Assembly: GCF_014654615.1 (NCBI RefSeq)
Contig: NZ_BNBB01000014.1
Span: forward strand, 1 to 64,000
Length of the DNA: 64,000 bases
Source of the DNA: Streptosporangium violaceochromogenes
GTDB lineage: Bacteria; Actinomycetota; Actinomycetes; Streptosporangiales; Streptosporangiaceae
Reading direction: 5' to 3'
Shown here: one piece after another, positions 1 to 7,967 of the stretch
Layout of the letters: every line of letters starts with the position of its first letter
How positions within the stretch are numbered: the stretch's first letter is position 1
Notes under the pieces: generated by a model
What the model was told of the DNA's origin: nothing
The model's input: only the letters and a program-made list of their open reading frames with translations
Database searches by the model: none
Position numbers and translations under genes: made by a program

Positions 1-75
1 GCACACATCAAACGATCAACCCAGCGGCATGAGGGTGAACATCCCCCTCAAAATCGAAGAGCGGGTAAGGGACAC

Positions 76-1539
76 CTAGGGGGTGACGAGCAGGGCGTCG
101 CCCACCGGGCGTTCGGCACCGTCGGAGGGGCGGTTGACGATCTTGTTGCCGACCACCATCGCGGTGGAGCCGCCACCGTCGAGGTTGATGGCCTGTTTGG
201 CGCCCAGCCAGCGCATGAGCTGGGCGGCCTCCACCATGGAGGCGCCCACGGTGACGCCGGGAACGCGGCCGTCCACCGTGGCCAGGATCAGGCCGCCGGA
301 CTTGGTGACGCCGGCGATGGTGCGGGGGTGGCGGCGAAGCATCATGTTGACCGAGGCATGTCCGTCGGCCTGCGCGGTGATTCGGATCCGGCCGTTGCTC
401 ATCAGCCCGACCCCGCCTCCCATCACGTAGGTGGTGGGGGTAAGGGGGATGGTTCGCCGCGTCCGCAGGTCGATGACCTTGGTGTTCAGCGCCACGGTCG
501 CGGTCTGCGCGGCGTGCTCCGTAAGCCAGTCGGCCATGGCTCCGGTGCCGTGCAGTACGGAGAAGCCTCGTGGGACGGCGCCGCCGGCCTGGCGGGTGGT
601 CACAACTCTGCCCTGGGCGTTGATGACGGCCTCGGTGCCGCCGTCGTCCGCGGTCTTGGTGCCGAACTCCTCGGTGTAGAGGACGAGTTCGTCGGCGGCG
701 GGCGCCCGGTTGACGCCGTGGACCTCGGTTCTCGCTCCATCGGAGGAGGTCGCGGTGACGGTGCTCTTCAGCTCTGTGATTCGGACCTTGCGGCCGTTGA
801 TGACCAGGCCGCTTCGGCCGGGCACCGCCTCGCTGAGGAGCTTGCCGCCGACCACGGAGACCCCCATCGGGTCGCCCTTGATCTCCTTGACCGTGTGGAT
901 GTTGAAGAAGCCGCCGTTGACGCCGGCGATGGCGCCGTTGAGCTTGGCCATCGAGCTGGTCGTCTCACGCTTGGCGATGTTGCGTCCGACGCTGGTCTTG
1001 AAGGAGCCCCTGAAGACCTTGGGGTCGGTCATCAGCACCTGTATGTGCCAGGGGCCGGTGGTCTCCAGGCCGTCGTCGCCTAGATAGTCGGTTCTGGCCC
1101 GGATGCCGGACTCCTTGAGCTCCTTGACCACCTTGTCGGCCTTGGCGCGCTGTTTGAACGTCCACATGCCGACGCGGACCACATACCGCTCGACGGCGGG
1201 GGCGTCCGCGGCGGCGGGCTGCACGATCTTCTGGAGGTTGGGGGTGAAGCCGGCGGCCTCGACCTCCCCGGCCTTGGCCTGGGCGGTGGTGAGACCGCCG
1301 TCGTCGTGACCGTTGGGCATCGGGACGGTCACCGTCCACCCTTGGGTGGATCTGCCGTGGCTGACGGTGAAAAGGGACACTCCCGGGGCCACCATGCGCT
1401 GTGCCTTGACCGGGACCGCGCGCTCGCCAAGGGGGAAGGCGGAGGCGGGGAAGGTCAGGGCGGCTTGTTCCGCCTGGGCCGGAATGGCTGTGACAGTGAG
1501 CGTTATCACTGAAAGCCCGACGATGAGACGTCGCGACAT
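76..1539 (-). CDS. secreted phosphodiester glycosidase-family (NAGPA-type) protein with SPOR-like region
   Basis: 487 residues. The N-terminus is a Sec-type signal peptide (MSRRLIVGLSVITL, ending near AQAEQ at about residue 24), so the protein is exported. The central stretch around residues 115-175 (VERYVVRVGMWTFKQRAKA and following) resembles a SPOR-type peptidoglycan-binding repeat. The C-terminal half carries the two hallmarks of the phosphodiester glycosidase (NAGPA, exopolysaccharide-hydrolase-like) domain: NGGFF at 208-212 and LDGGGST at 453-459. Family members hydrolyse sugar phosphodiester or cell-surface glycan linkages; the substrate here is unknown. ATG start. The gene is monocistronic and its 3' end lies at the window edge, so any downstream partner is not visible. 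Confidence 0.88.
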   Translation of the reverse strand: MSRRLIVGLSVITLTVTAIPAQAEQAALTFPASAFPLGERAVPVKAQRMVAPGVSLFTVSHGRSTQGWTVTVPMPNGHDDGGLTTAQAKAGEVEAAGFTPNLQKIVQPAAADAPAVERYVVRVGMWTFKQRAKADKVVKELKESGIRARTDYLGDDGLETTGPWHIQVLMTDPKVFRGSFKTSVGRNIAKRETTSSMAKLNGAIAGVNGGFFNIHTVKEIKGDPMGVSVVGGKLLSEAVPGRSGLVINGRKVRITELKSTVTATSSDGARTEVHGVNRAPAADELVLYTEEFGTKTADDGGTEAVINAQGRVVTTRQAGGAVPRGFSVLHGTGAMADWLTEHAAQTATVALNTKVIDLRTRRTIPLTPTTYVMGGGVGLMSNGRIRITAQADGHASVNMMLRRHPRTIAGVTKSGGLILATVDGRVPGVTVGASMVEAAQLMRWLGAKQAINLDGGGSTAMVVGNKIVNRPSDGAERPVGDALLVTP

Positions 1540-1864
1540 CTATATCTCTCCCCGCTGCTTGCCATACTCCGGTGCACTATCGTGCCGAGATCTTCCTGCC
1601 GGGGTGAGTGAAACACGCTAAACGTCGGAAGAAAGTGGTGTTTGCCACAGTGAGCTTTTGTTGACGAAAGAGCTGTTTGTCTGGTTTTATCCTTTTTTGA
1701 CTGAAGGAAAGGTCGCCGGTCAGCAGCGGTCACTCCTGGTGATTTCGCTGCGCGAGGCTGGGGGGCGGCGCTACGTTCAGGAGTCCGCGTTCTCGCGGAT
1801 CTTCCTCAGACGTCCCAGGCCGGGGCCCGAAGGGCACGCCTGTCGAGGCGGTCGTCGGTGGAAA

Positions 1865-1907
1865 GGCGCAAGCCGTACGGAGTTCTGGGTCCTGTACGGC
1901 TTGCGCC
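1865..1907 (-). terminator. strong hairpin terminator after the PucR-cupin operon
   Basis: Perfect 14-bp inverted repeat (arms 1865-1878 and 1894-1907, 15-nt loop) starting 30 bp beyond the cupin stop codon in the minus direction. There is no long U-tract, as is usual in actinomycetes. The rest of the 1540-1936 interval shows no gene; it should hold the promoter of the minus-strand gene ending at 76. Confidence 0.7.
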
Positions 1908-1936
1908 GCGACCGCGGCCGTGCCGTCGCTCAGAAG

Positions 1937-2353
1937 TCAGAAGGCGGGCCGCTGCTCGGCGGTGGTGGAGTGATAGACCTTGCGGAGCGTCTCGTGGACG
2001 ACCCAGGTCGTCTTGGCGCCGTTGCCCAGCAGGCAGATCGACCCCGGAACGAGGTCGATGATCACTCCGCCCTCGACCTCCACGGTGGCGCGGCCGGACA
2101 GGACCACGAACATCTCGTCCCGCTCGACGTCGGTCACGGTGCCCGGGGTGATCTCCCAGATGCCCCGGCTCTGGGAACCGTCCGGAGAGGTCCACAACTC
2201 GACCGAGGAGATCTGTGGCGCGCCGGCGAGGACCTGGGAGGGGTCCAGTTCCTCGGGCGACAGCCGCACATCCCCGACGGGAACGGCGAAGATTCCTGCG
2301 GCGGCGACCATGCGGGCGAGGTCGGCGGTCTCAGGAACGAAGATCTCGGGCAT
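1937..2353 (-). CDS. cupin-domain protein (cupin_3 / EutQ-like)
   Basis: 138 residues. A single small beta-barrel cupin is visible from residue ~60 on (SRGIWEITPGTVTDVERDEMF, then VLSGRATVEVEGG and the turn LVPGSICLL). The conserved histidines of the metal-binding cupin motifs are largely missing, as in the DUF861/cupin_3 group, which often binds small ligands or acts as a minor enzyme in amine or ureide catabolism. It starts 9 bp after the PucR regulator stop, so the two form an operon, and a strong hairpin follows it. The biochemical role is not known; co-transcription with a PucR regulator suggests a function in the pathway that the regulator senses. Confidence 0.85.
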   Translation of the reverse strand: MPEIFVPETADLARMVAAAGIFAVPVGDVRLSPEELDPSQVLAGAPQISSVELWTSPDGSQSRGIWEITPGTVTDVERDEMFVVLSGRATVEVEGGVIIDLVPGSICLLGNGAKTTWVVHETLRKVYHSTTAEQRPAF

Positions 2354-2362
2354 GTGGACCTT

Positions 2363-3988
2363 TCAGGTGCGGGGGTTGTCTCTCCGGAAGGATTCCAGCG
2401 CCAGGAGTGCGACGTGGAGGGAGAGGCAGGACTCGACATCGTCCAGATCGATGTCGAGAACACGTTCCAGCCTACGGAGCCGGTCGTAGAAGGCGGGGCG
2501 GGACAGGTGGGCTTTCTGGGCGGCGACGGCCTTGTTGCGGCCTGCGGCGAGGTAGATCCGCAGGATTCTGGTCAGGTCGCCGCCCCGCTGGGCGTCGTAG
2601 GCCAGCAGGGGCCCCAGCTCGCGTTCGGCGAAGGTCTGCAGGCGCGCGTCGTCTCGGAGCAGGTGCAGCAGACCACGAAGGCGCAGGTCGGGGAGCCGGT
2701 AGAAGGGGCGGCCGTCGGGCTGCCCGACGGCCACGTCGGCGACCTGCTCGGCCTCCAGGAAGCTCCGCCGTACGTCGCGGATCGAGTCGACGACCGAACC
2801 GGCGGCGAGGACGAACGGTGTGGTGAAGGTCACTCGCAGACGGTCGGCGAGAGCGGTCAGCGCGGGCTCGGCGAAGGTGCGCGGTGGCAGGGGGAGCAGG
2901 ACGCCGACGCGGTTCTGGTCCAGGGCCCCGACCAGGGCGGGAAGGCGGAGGTCGCGGCAGGCGGCGGCGGTGGCGTCGGCCAGCTCGCTGAGCCGCGCCA
3001 GGTGTTCGGGGCCCTCCAGCGGACTTTCGGGCGCCTCGGCCGGCCGGAGCACCATGCTGATCAGCTTGCGGCCGGTGAGCGGCACGCCGACCGCCCGGGC
3101 GCGGGCCGCCGCCTCCTCGGGATCGGCGTAGGCGTGGGTCAGGATGCCGGTGATGATCGTGCCGTGCGCCTGGCGCTCCAGCGACTCCTGGTGGCGCTCC
3201 AGCAGCCGGCCCAGGGCCAGGGTGGTCGCGGCGCGTTCGGCGAGCACGATGTCGCGCGGCCCCGGCGGGTCGTCACAGAGCAGGATCAGCCGGCCCCAGT
3301 CCTGGCCGCGCGCGCCGACCATGGTGACCAGCCATCCGGAGGCCGCGTCGTAGGCGGTGCGGGTGTCGGGCGCCACGGCCCGGGAGCGCGTCTCCCAGCC
3401 CGCCAGCAGCGCGCCGGTGTCACGCCCCGCCGTCTCGCAGGCGAGCACCTGGTGGGCGAGGTTCTCCAGGAGCACGGGCCGCCCGGACAGCCGGGCGGCC
3501 TGGCTGAGCACCTCGGCGGGGGAGGCCCCCTCCACCGACAGCTCGGTGAAGACCTCGTGGAGTTGCTCGGAGGCGCGCAGTTCCTCAAGCTGGACGTCGA
3601 TGATCCTGGCGTGCACCGACTCGGTGATCTGCACGAAGGGGGTCTCGCGGGCCAGGGTCACCAGGGGCAGACCGTGCTCCTCGGCGGCTTTGACCATCGG
3701 GCGGGGAAGCTCTCCGACGAACCTGCGGCCCAGCTCCACGATCAGCCCGGACGCTCCGACGGCGGCGAGCTCGGCGATGTAGGAGGCCAGGCCGTCGGGG
3801 TCGTCGGGAAGGGCGACGCCGGTGGTGAGCACCAGTTCCCCACCCCGTAGCAGGCGGGCGATGCCGGTGACCTCGCCGACGTGGACCCAGCGCACCCGGG
3901 TGTCCAGCCGATCGGCCCCCGCGACCACCCGGGGGATGCCTCTGCGGACGGGCTCCAGGGCGAGGACGTCGGCGATGGTAGGGAGCAC
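2363..3988 (-). CDS. PucR-family transcriptional regulator
   Basis: 541 residues. The N-terminal PucR ligand-sensing domain (about 1-125; contains RLLRGGELVLTTGVALPDD) is followed by a CdaR GGDEF-like middle region and a C-terminal PucR helix-turn-helix (about 465-530; LRIYLAAGRNKAVAAQKAH, then LSRPAFYDRLRRLERVL). PucR proteins usually activate purine, amino-acid or amine catabolism in response to a small ligand. It is co-transcribed with the cupin gene downstream. GTG start: a TATCCT -10 box lies 6 nt before it, which argues for a leaderless transcript and fixes this start. The ligand and targets are unknown. Confidence 0.93.
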   Translation of the reverse strand: MLPTIADVLALEPVRRGIPRVVAGADRLDTRVRWVHVGEVTGIARLLRGGELVLTTGVALPDDPDGLASYIAELAAVGASGLIVELGRRFVGELPRPMVKAAEEHGLPLVTLARETPFVQITESVHARIIDVQLEELRASEQLHEVFTELSVEGASPAEVLSQAARLSGRPVLLENLAHQVLACETAGRDTGALLAGWETRSRAVAPDTRTAYDAASGWLVTMVGARGQDWGRLILLCDDPPGPRDIVLAERAATTLALGRLLERHQESLERQAHGTIITGILTHAYADPEEAAARARAVGVPLTGRKLISMVLRPAEAPESPLEGPEHLARLSELADATAAACRDLRLPALVGALDQNRVGVLLPLPPRTFAEPALTALADRLRVTFTTPFVLAAGSVVDSIRDVRRSFLEAEQVADVAVGQPDGRPFYRLPDLRLRGLLHLLRDDARLQTFAERELGPLLAYDAQRGGDLTRILRIYLAAGRNKAVAAQKAHLSRPAFYDRLRRLERVLDIDLDDVESCLSLHVALLALESFRRDNPRT

Positions 3989-3994
3989 AGGCCG

Positions 3995-4000
3995 AGGATA
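3995..4000 (-). promoter_or_regulatory. leaderless -10 box of the PucR gene
   Basis: TATCCT on the minus strand, 6 nt before the GTG at 3988, so transcription should begin at or next to the start codon. CTTAC/GTAAG inverted half sites lie just upstream (about 4002-4017) and may be regulator contacts. Confidence 0.55.
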
Positions 4001-4095
4001 CCTTACCAGGTTGTAAGTAGGAACAGCAGTTGACTTACAGGCTGTTACGTCGGCTCCCGGGCGGCTCGTCGGCCGCGGGATCTCTTCGCGCTCCG

Positions 4096-4890
4096 CTACC
4101 GCGCGCCCTTGAGGCCCTCCGGCCGGTCGGTGCCGGGTGGAGGGCCGCCCTCGGGGGCCGGGAAGGGGGAGGGGGAAGCGCCGGAGCGTCGCAGGTGCGC
4201 CTCCAGACCGTCAAGGACGCAGGTCAGCCCGAAGTCGAAGACGAGCGCGCGGACGATCGTGGCGTCCTTCCCCTCGTAATCGGCGTAGCGTGCCAGGAGT
4301 TCGGGGTGATCGCGGGCGGTCTGCTTCATGACTTCCCGGCCGGCCTCGAAGAGCTCGTGTTCGTTCGTCCCGGAGTCGGCCATCATGGACCGCCAGGCGA
4401 CCTCGGGGGTGGTCGCGCCCAGGACGTAGGCCAGCAGCGTGGAGGACGCGCGGTCCAGGAACTGCCCCTGGAAGCCGGCCCCCGTGAACGTCTCCAGCAG
4501 CCGGGCCGTCAGCCGGACCGCGTTGGGGCCGACCGTGACCCTGTTGCCGATGAGCGTCACCGACCAGGGGTGCGTGAAAAGGGTCGCGCGCAGGCCGTAG
4601 GCGAACATCGAGGCGGCCTCCCGCCAGCTCGCCTCCGGCTCGGGCAGCGGAACCTCGCCGAAGACCTCGTCGAGGACGAGGTCGAGCAGCTCGTCCTTGT
4701 TGGCCACGTGCCAGTAGATGCTCGTCGCTCCGGAGCCGAGCCTGGCGGCCAGGCGGCGCATGCTCAGCGCGTCCATTCCCTGGGCGTCGAGCAGTTCGAC
4801 GGCCGCGCGCACGATCTGCGGCCGGCTCAGCGCCGGGCTTTTCGCGGGCCGGCTCGGGCGGGTCCAGACCGAGGTCAACGGTTGCTTCAC
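4096..4890 (-). CDS. TetR-family repressor (TetR class, C-terminal tetracycline-repressor-like domain)
   Basis: 264 residues from GTG at 4890. The N-terminal HTH includes LSRPQIVRAAVELLDAQG and MRRLAARLGSGATSIYWHV followed by NKDELLDLV, as in TetR proper. The remainder is the all-helical ligand-binding domain, with a low-complexity Pro/Gly tail. It is divergent from a 14-TM MFS pump, and inverted and direct operator repeats fill the intervening region, so it most likely represses both genes and is released by a drug or metabolite. The start is chosen because TATGCT lies exactly 6 nt upstream (leaderless); a longer in-frame reading into the promoter is unlikely. Confidence 0.92.
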   Translation of the reverse strand: MKQPLTSVWTRPSRPAKSPALSRPQIVRAAVELLDAQGMDALSMRRLAARLGSGATSIYWHVANKDELLDLVLDEVFGEVPLPEPEASWREAASMFAYGLRATLFTHPWSVTLIGNRVTVGPNAVRLTARLLETFTGAGFQGQFLDRASSTLLAYVLGATTPEVAWRSMMADSGTNEHELFEAGREVMKQTARDHPELLARYADYEGKDATIVRALVFDFGLTCVLDGLEAHLRRSGASPSPFPAPEGGPPPGTDRPEGLKGAR

Positions 4891-4896
4891 CCTCCC

Positions 4897-4966
4897 AGCA
4901 TAAAACAGCTCGCACACTGTACGATTTTTGCCGTACGCTGTGCGAGTGGAATCGAACACTGTACGA
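4897..4966. promoter_or_regulatory. divergent leaderless promoters and TetR operator array
   Basis: Minus-strand -10 TATGCT (4897-4902) lies 6 nt before the tetR GTG, and plus-strand -10 TACGCT (4934-4939) lies 6 nt before the MFS GTG. Between them is an imperfect inverted repeat of 13-bp arms (4911-4923 and 4932-4944; 11 of 13 pairs). The half site ACACTGTACGA recurs exactly as a direct repeat (4914-4924 and 4956-4966, 42 bp apart, four helical turns), the second copy lying inside the first codons of the pump gene. Confidence 0.75.
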
Positions 4967-6466
4967 GGGGCGCCCGATCCGCGGCGCTGGTGGATGTTGG
5001 CGGTGCTCTGCCTGAGCCTGATGGTCCTCATGGTGGACAACACCGTTCTGAACCTGGCGATCCCGGTGCTGATGACCGAGCTGGGGGCCGGTCCGGCCGA
5101 CATTCAGTGGATCATCGACGCCTATATCCTGGTTTTCGCCGGGCTGTTGCTGACCGCGGGCAGCCTGTCCGACCGCTACGGCCGCAAGCGCTTCCTGATC
5201 ATCGGGCTGGCGCTGTTCGGCGGGGCCTCGCTGGTGGCCCTGACGGTCACCGAGCCCTGGCAGCTGATCGCCGCCCGCGCGCTGATGGGCGTCGGCGGCT
5301 CCATTCTCATGCCGAGCACCCTGTCGATCCTGATCACCGCCTTCGACGACGACGAGCGCCGCAAGGCCATCGCCGCGTGGAGCGCGGTGGCCATGCTCGG
5401 AGTGATCGCCGGTCCCACGGTGGGCGGCTTCCTGCTCGATCACTACTGGTGGGGCTCGATCTTCCTGATCAACGTGCCCATCACGCTTCTGGCGATCGTG
5501 GCGGCCGTGTTCCTGATGAAGGAGACGCGCGGCCCGGCGCGCAAACTCGACCCGCTTGGTGTGCTGCTGTCCACGGTCGGTATGAGCGCCCTGGTCTTCG
5601 CGGTCATCTCCGTGCCCGCCGACGGCTGGTCCTCCGCCTCGGTACTGGTCGCCGCCGGGCTGGCCGTGGTGGCGCTGGGGGCGTTCGTGCTCTGGGAGTG
5701 GAAGGCGGCCAGCCCGATGCTGCCGCTTGGGCTGTTCCGCGACCGCAACTTCAGCGGGTCCTCGTTCTCGATCGTGCTCATGTCGTTCGGCACGGGCGCG
5801 CTGCTGCTCATGCTCACCCAGTACCTGCAGTTCGTTCTGGGGTACGGGCCGATGAAGGCGGGGCTGGCGCTGCTTCCGTACGCCGTGGCCGCCGCGATCT
5901 TCAACGCGGTCGGCGCCGGGCTCGGGCAGAAGGTCGGAAACCGGGTGCTGATCGCCGTCGGCATGACGGTGATGGCCTCCGGCTTCGCCGTACTCGCCAT
6001 GATGACCGCGGGCAGCGGGTACGGCATGCTGATCGCCGGCCTCATGGTGATGGGCGTCGGCGGCGGCCTCGCCGGGCCGGCGATCTACGCCACCCTGATG
6101 GGGGCGGTGCCGCCCGAGCACGCGGGGGTGGGGTCGGCGATGAACGACACGGTGCAGCAGGTGGGCATGGCTCTGAGCGTGGCCGTGCTGGGCAGTGTGC
6201 TGGCGGCGGTCTACACCTCGTCGATGCCCGCGGACGCCCCGGCCGCCGCGCGGGGCTCGATCGGCGCCGCGCTCCAGACCGGGGATCCGGGACTGGTGAG
6301 GGCCGCCAAGGAGGCGTTCGTCTCCGCCATGTCGTTCGGCTCCTGGGTGGGTGTCTTCTTCACCCTCGCGGCCGTCGGGCTGGCGCTCACGGTGCTGCGG
6401 CCCGTTCCGGGAGCGCAGGCCGTTCCGCAGGCGGATCCGGTGGAAGTCGTGGAGGTCAAGGGCTGA
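4946..6466 (+). CDS. MFS transporter, DHA2/EmrB-QacA type (14 TM)
   Basis: 506 residues. Helix 1 (MLAVLCLSLMVLMVDNTVLN) carries the DHA2-type D-NTVLNLAIP signature. The loop 2-3 motif A is GSLSDRYGRKRFL and motif C appears as GVIAGPTVGGFLLD. Length and hydrophobicity fit a 14-helix proton-driven drug exporter. It is divergent from and probably repressed by the adjacent TetR. The GTG at 4946 was chosen over upstream in-frame codons because TACGCT at 4934-4939 places the transcription start at this codon. The exported compound cannot be read from sequence. Confidence 0.93.
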   Translation: MESNTVRGAPDPRRWWMLAVLCLSLMVLMVDNTVLNLAIPVLMTELGAGPADIQWIIDAYILVFAGLLLTAGSLSDRYGRKRFLIIGLALFGGASLVALTVTEPWQLIAARALMGVGGSILMPSTLSILITAFDDDERRKAIAAWSAVAMLGVIAGPTVGGFLLDHYWWGSIFLINVPITLLAIVAAVFLMKETRGPARKLDPLGVLLSTVGMSALVFAVISVPADGWSSASVLVAAGLAVVALGAFVLWEWKAASPMLPLGLFRDRNFSGSSFSIVLMSFGTGALLLMLTQYLQFVLGYGPMKAGLALLPYAVAAAIFNAVGAGLGQKVGNRVLIAVGMTVMASGFAVLAMMTAGSGYGMLIAGLMVMGVGGGLAGPAIYATLMGAVPPEHAGVGSAMNDTVQQVGMALSVAVLGSVLAAVYTSSMPADAPAAARGSIGAALQTGDPGLVRAAKEAFVSAMSFGSWVGVFFTLAAVGLALTVLRPVPGAQAVPQADPVEVVEVKG

Positions 6467-6615
6467 CCGGCTCTTCGGTCGTTCACGTCGCCTTCCCCGC
6501 GGCCGGTCCTTGTGGCCGGCCGTCGGTGTTCTCAGGAGGTCGGCGTTCCGGGGAAGAGAGGGCGGGGCGGGCGGAGAGGGTTCTCATACACTTTGCTGGA
6601 TTTGAGGGGTATATC

Positions 6616-6659
6616 CCGACATGTTGTCGGTAGGAGCGGAGAGTACGAACGGCGATACT
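6616..6659 (+). promoter_or_regulatory. operator-like palindrome and -10 of the aminotransferase-mmsA operon
   Basis: Inverted repeat CCGACA-TGT-TGTCGG at 6616-6630 and a GATACT -10-like hexamer at 6654-6659, 6 nt before ATG 6666. The palindrome sits where a regulator would contact the -35 region. The interval 6467-6615 after the MFS stop shows only a weak GGCCGG/CCGGCC hairpin. Confidence 0.5.
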
Positions 6660-6665
6660 CGATGT

Positions 6666-7967
6666 ATGTCGGACCTTCTTGCGCGCCACCGCGCGGTCAT
6701 GCCCGCCTGGACGGCTCTTTACTACGACGATCCCATCGAGATCGTCGGGGGCAAGGGCAACCGCGTCGTCGACGCCTCGGGCAAGACCTATCTGGACTTC
6801 TTCGCGGGCATCCTCACCAACATGATCGGGTACGACGTGCCCGAGGTGCGCGAGGCCGTCGAGCGGCAGCTCGCCACCGGCGTCGTGCACACCTCCACGG
6901 TCTACCTGCTCCGCGGGCAGGTCGAGCTCGCCGAGAAGATCGCCAAGCTGTCCGGCATCGAGAACGCCAAGGTCTTCTTCACCAACTCCGGCACCGAGGC
7001 CAACGAGACCGCGCTGCTGCTGGCGACCTACGCGCGCAGATCCGACCAGGTGCTCGCCATGCGGCAGAGCTATCACGGCCGCTCCTTCGGAACGGTCGGC
7101 GTGACGGGCAACCGCGCCTGGAAGAACTCCTCGCTGTCCCCGCTGAACGTGCACTTCCTGCACGGCGCCGACCGGCACCTCACCCGGTTCCGCGGCCTGT
7201 CGGACGCCGCCTACATCGAGGCGTGCGCGGAGGACCTGCATCACGTCCTGTCCACCGTCGTCGGCGGTGACGTGGCCGCGCTGATCGCCGAGCCCATCCA
7301 GGGGGTGGGCGGGTTCACCATGGCCCCCGACGGGCTGTTCGCCGCCTACAAGGAGATCCTCGACGCCGAGGGCGTCCTGTTCATCTCCGACGAGGTGCAG
7401 ACCGGCTGGGGCCGGACCGGCTCGGCCTTCTTCGGCATCCACAACCACGGCGTCACGCCGGACATGATGACCTTCGCCAAGGGGCTGGGCAACGGGTTCG
7501 CGGTCGGAGGCGTGGTGGCCGGGGGCGAGCTGATGGACGGCCTCCACGCGGTGGGCCTGTCCACCTTCGGCGGCAACCCGCTCTCCATGGCCGCCGCCAA
7601 CGCCACCCTCGACTACGTGCTCGACCACGACCTGCAGGCGAACGCGGCCCGCACCGGTTCCGCGATCATCGACGGGCTCCGCGAGGCCGCGTCGCGCCTG
7701 CCGATCGTCGGTGACGTCCGAGGCCGGGGCCTGATGTTCGCCGTCGAACTGGTGGATCCGGCGACCGGCGGGCCCTCTCCGGCGCTCGCGGGCCGCTTCA
7801 TGGAGGAGACCAGAAAGGCCGGCCTGCTCGCGGGCAAGGGCGGCCTGCACGGCAACGTCCTGCGCATGGCCCCGCCGCTCACCCTGACGCCCGGCGAGGC
7901 CGCCGAGGGGCTGGGGATCATCGTCAACGCGCTGGAAACCGTCAACGCCGAGGTCGTCTCATCGTGA
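6666..7967 (+). CDS. class III PLP aminotransferase (AGXT2 / beta-alanine-pyruvate type)
   Basis: 433 residues. Fold-type I class III features in order: FFTNSGTEANETALL near 100, SYHGRSFGTVG, DEVQTGWGRTG (cofactor Asp) and the Schiff-base lysine in TFAKGLGNGFAVGG. It transfers an amino group from an omega- or beta-amino compound to a keto acid or glyoxylate. Its stop overlaps the start of mmsA by 4 bp (GTGA), so the pair probably converts beta-alanine or beta-aminoisobutyrate to the semialdehyde and then to acetyl- or propionyl-CoA. Start 6666 fits the usual family N-terminus (SDLLARHRAVMP) and a leaderless -10; an ATG at 6621 in frame with a GAGGGG site is the alternative. Confidence 0.9.
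   Translation: MSDLLARHRAVMPAWTALYYDDPIEIVGGKGNRVVDASGKTYLDFFAGILTNMIGYDVPEVREAVERQLATGVVHTSTVYLLRGQVELAEKIAKLSGIENAKVFFTNSGTEANETALLLATYARRSDQVLAMRQSYHGRSFGTVGVTGNRAWKNSSLSPLNVHFLHGADRHLTRFRGLSDAAYIEACAEDLHHVLSTVVGGDVAALIAEPIQGVGGFTMAPDGLFAAYKEILDAEGVLFISDEVQTGWGRTGSAFFGIHNHGVTPDMMTFAKGLGNGFAVGGVVAGGELMDGLHAVGLSTFGGNPLSMAAANATLDYVLDHDLQANAARTGSAIIDGLREAASRLPIVGDVRGRGLMFAVELVDPATGGPSPALAGRFMEETRKAGLLAGKGGLHGNVLRMAPPLTLTPGEAAEGLGIIVNALETVNAEVVSS

Noticed and set aside
1506..1733. 75-codon minus-strand frame upstream of the phosphodiester glycosidase-like gene
   Set aside because: No ribosome site, no domain, and overlaps the start of the real gene.
1658..3850. 730-codon plus-strand frame across the cupin and PucR genes
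   Set aside because: Shadow of minus-strand genes with clear domains; composition (Gly/Gln/Asp rich) and lack of ribosome site argue against coding.
4211..6121. 636-codon minus-strand frame opposite the MFS pump and into tetR
   Set aside because: Crosses the divergent promoter and reads two known genes in wrong frames.
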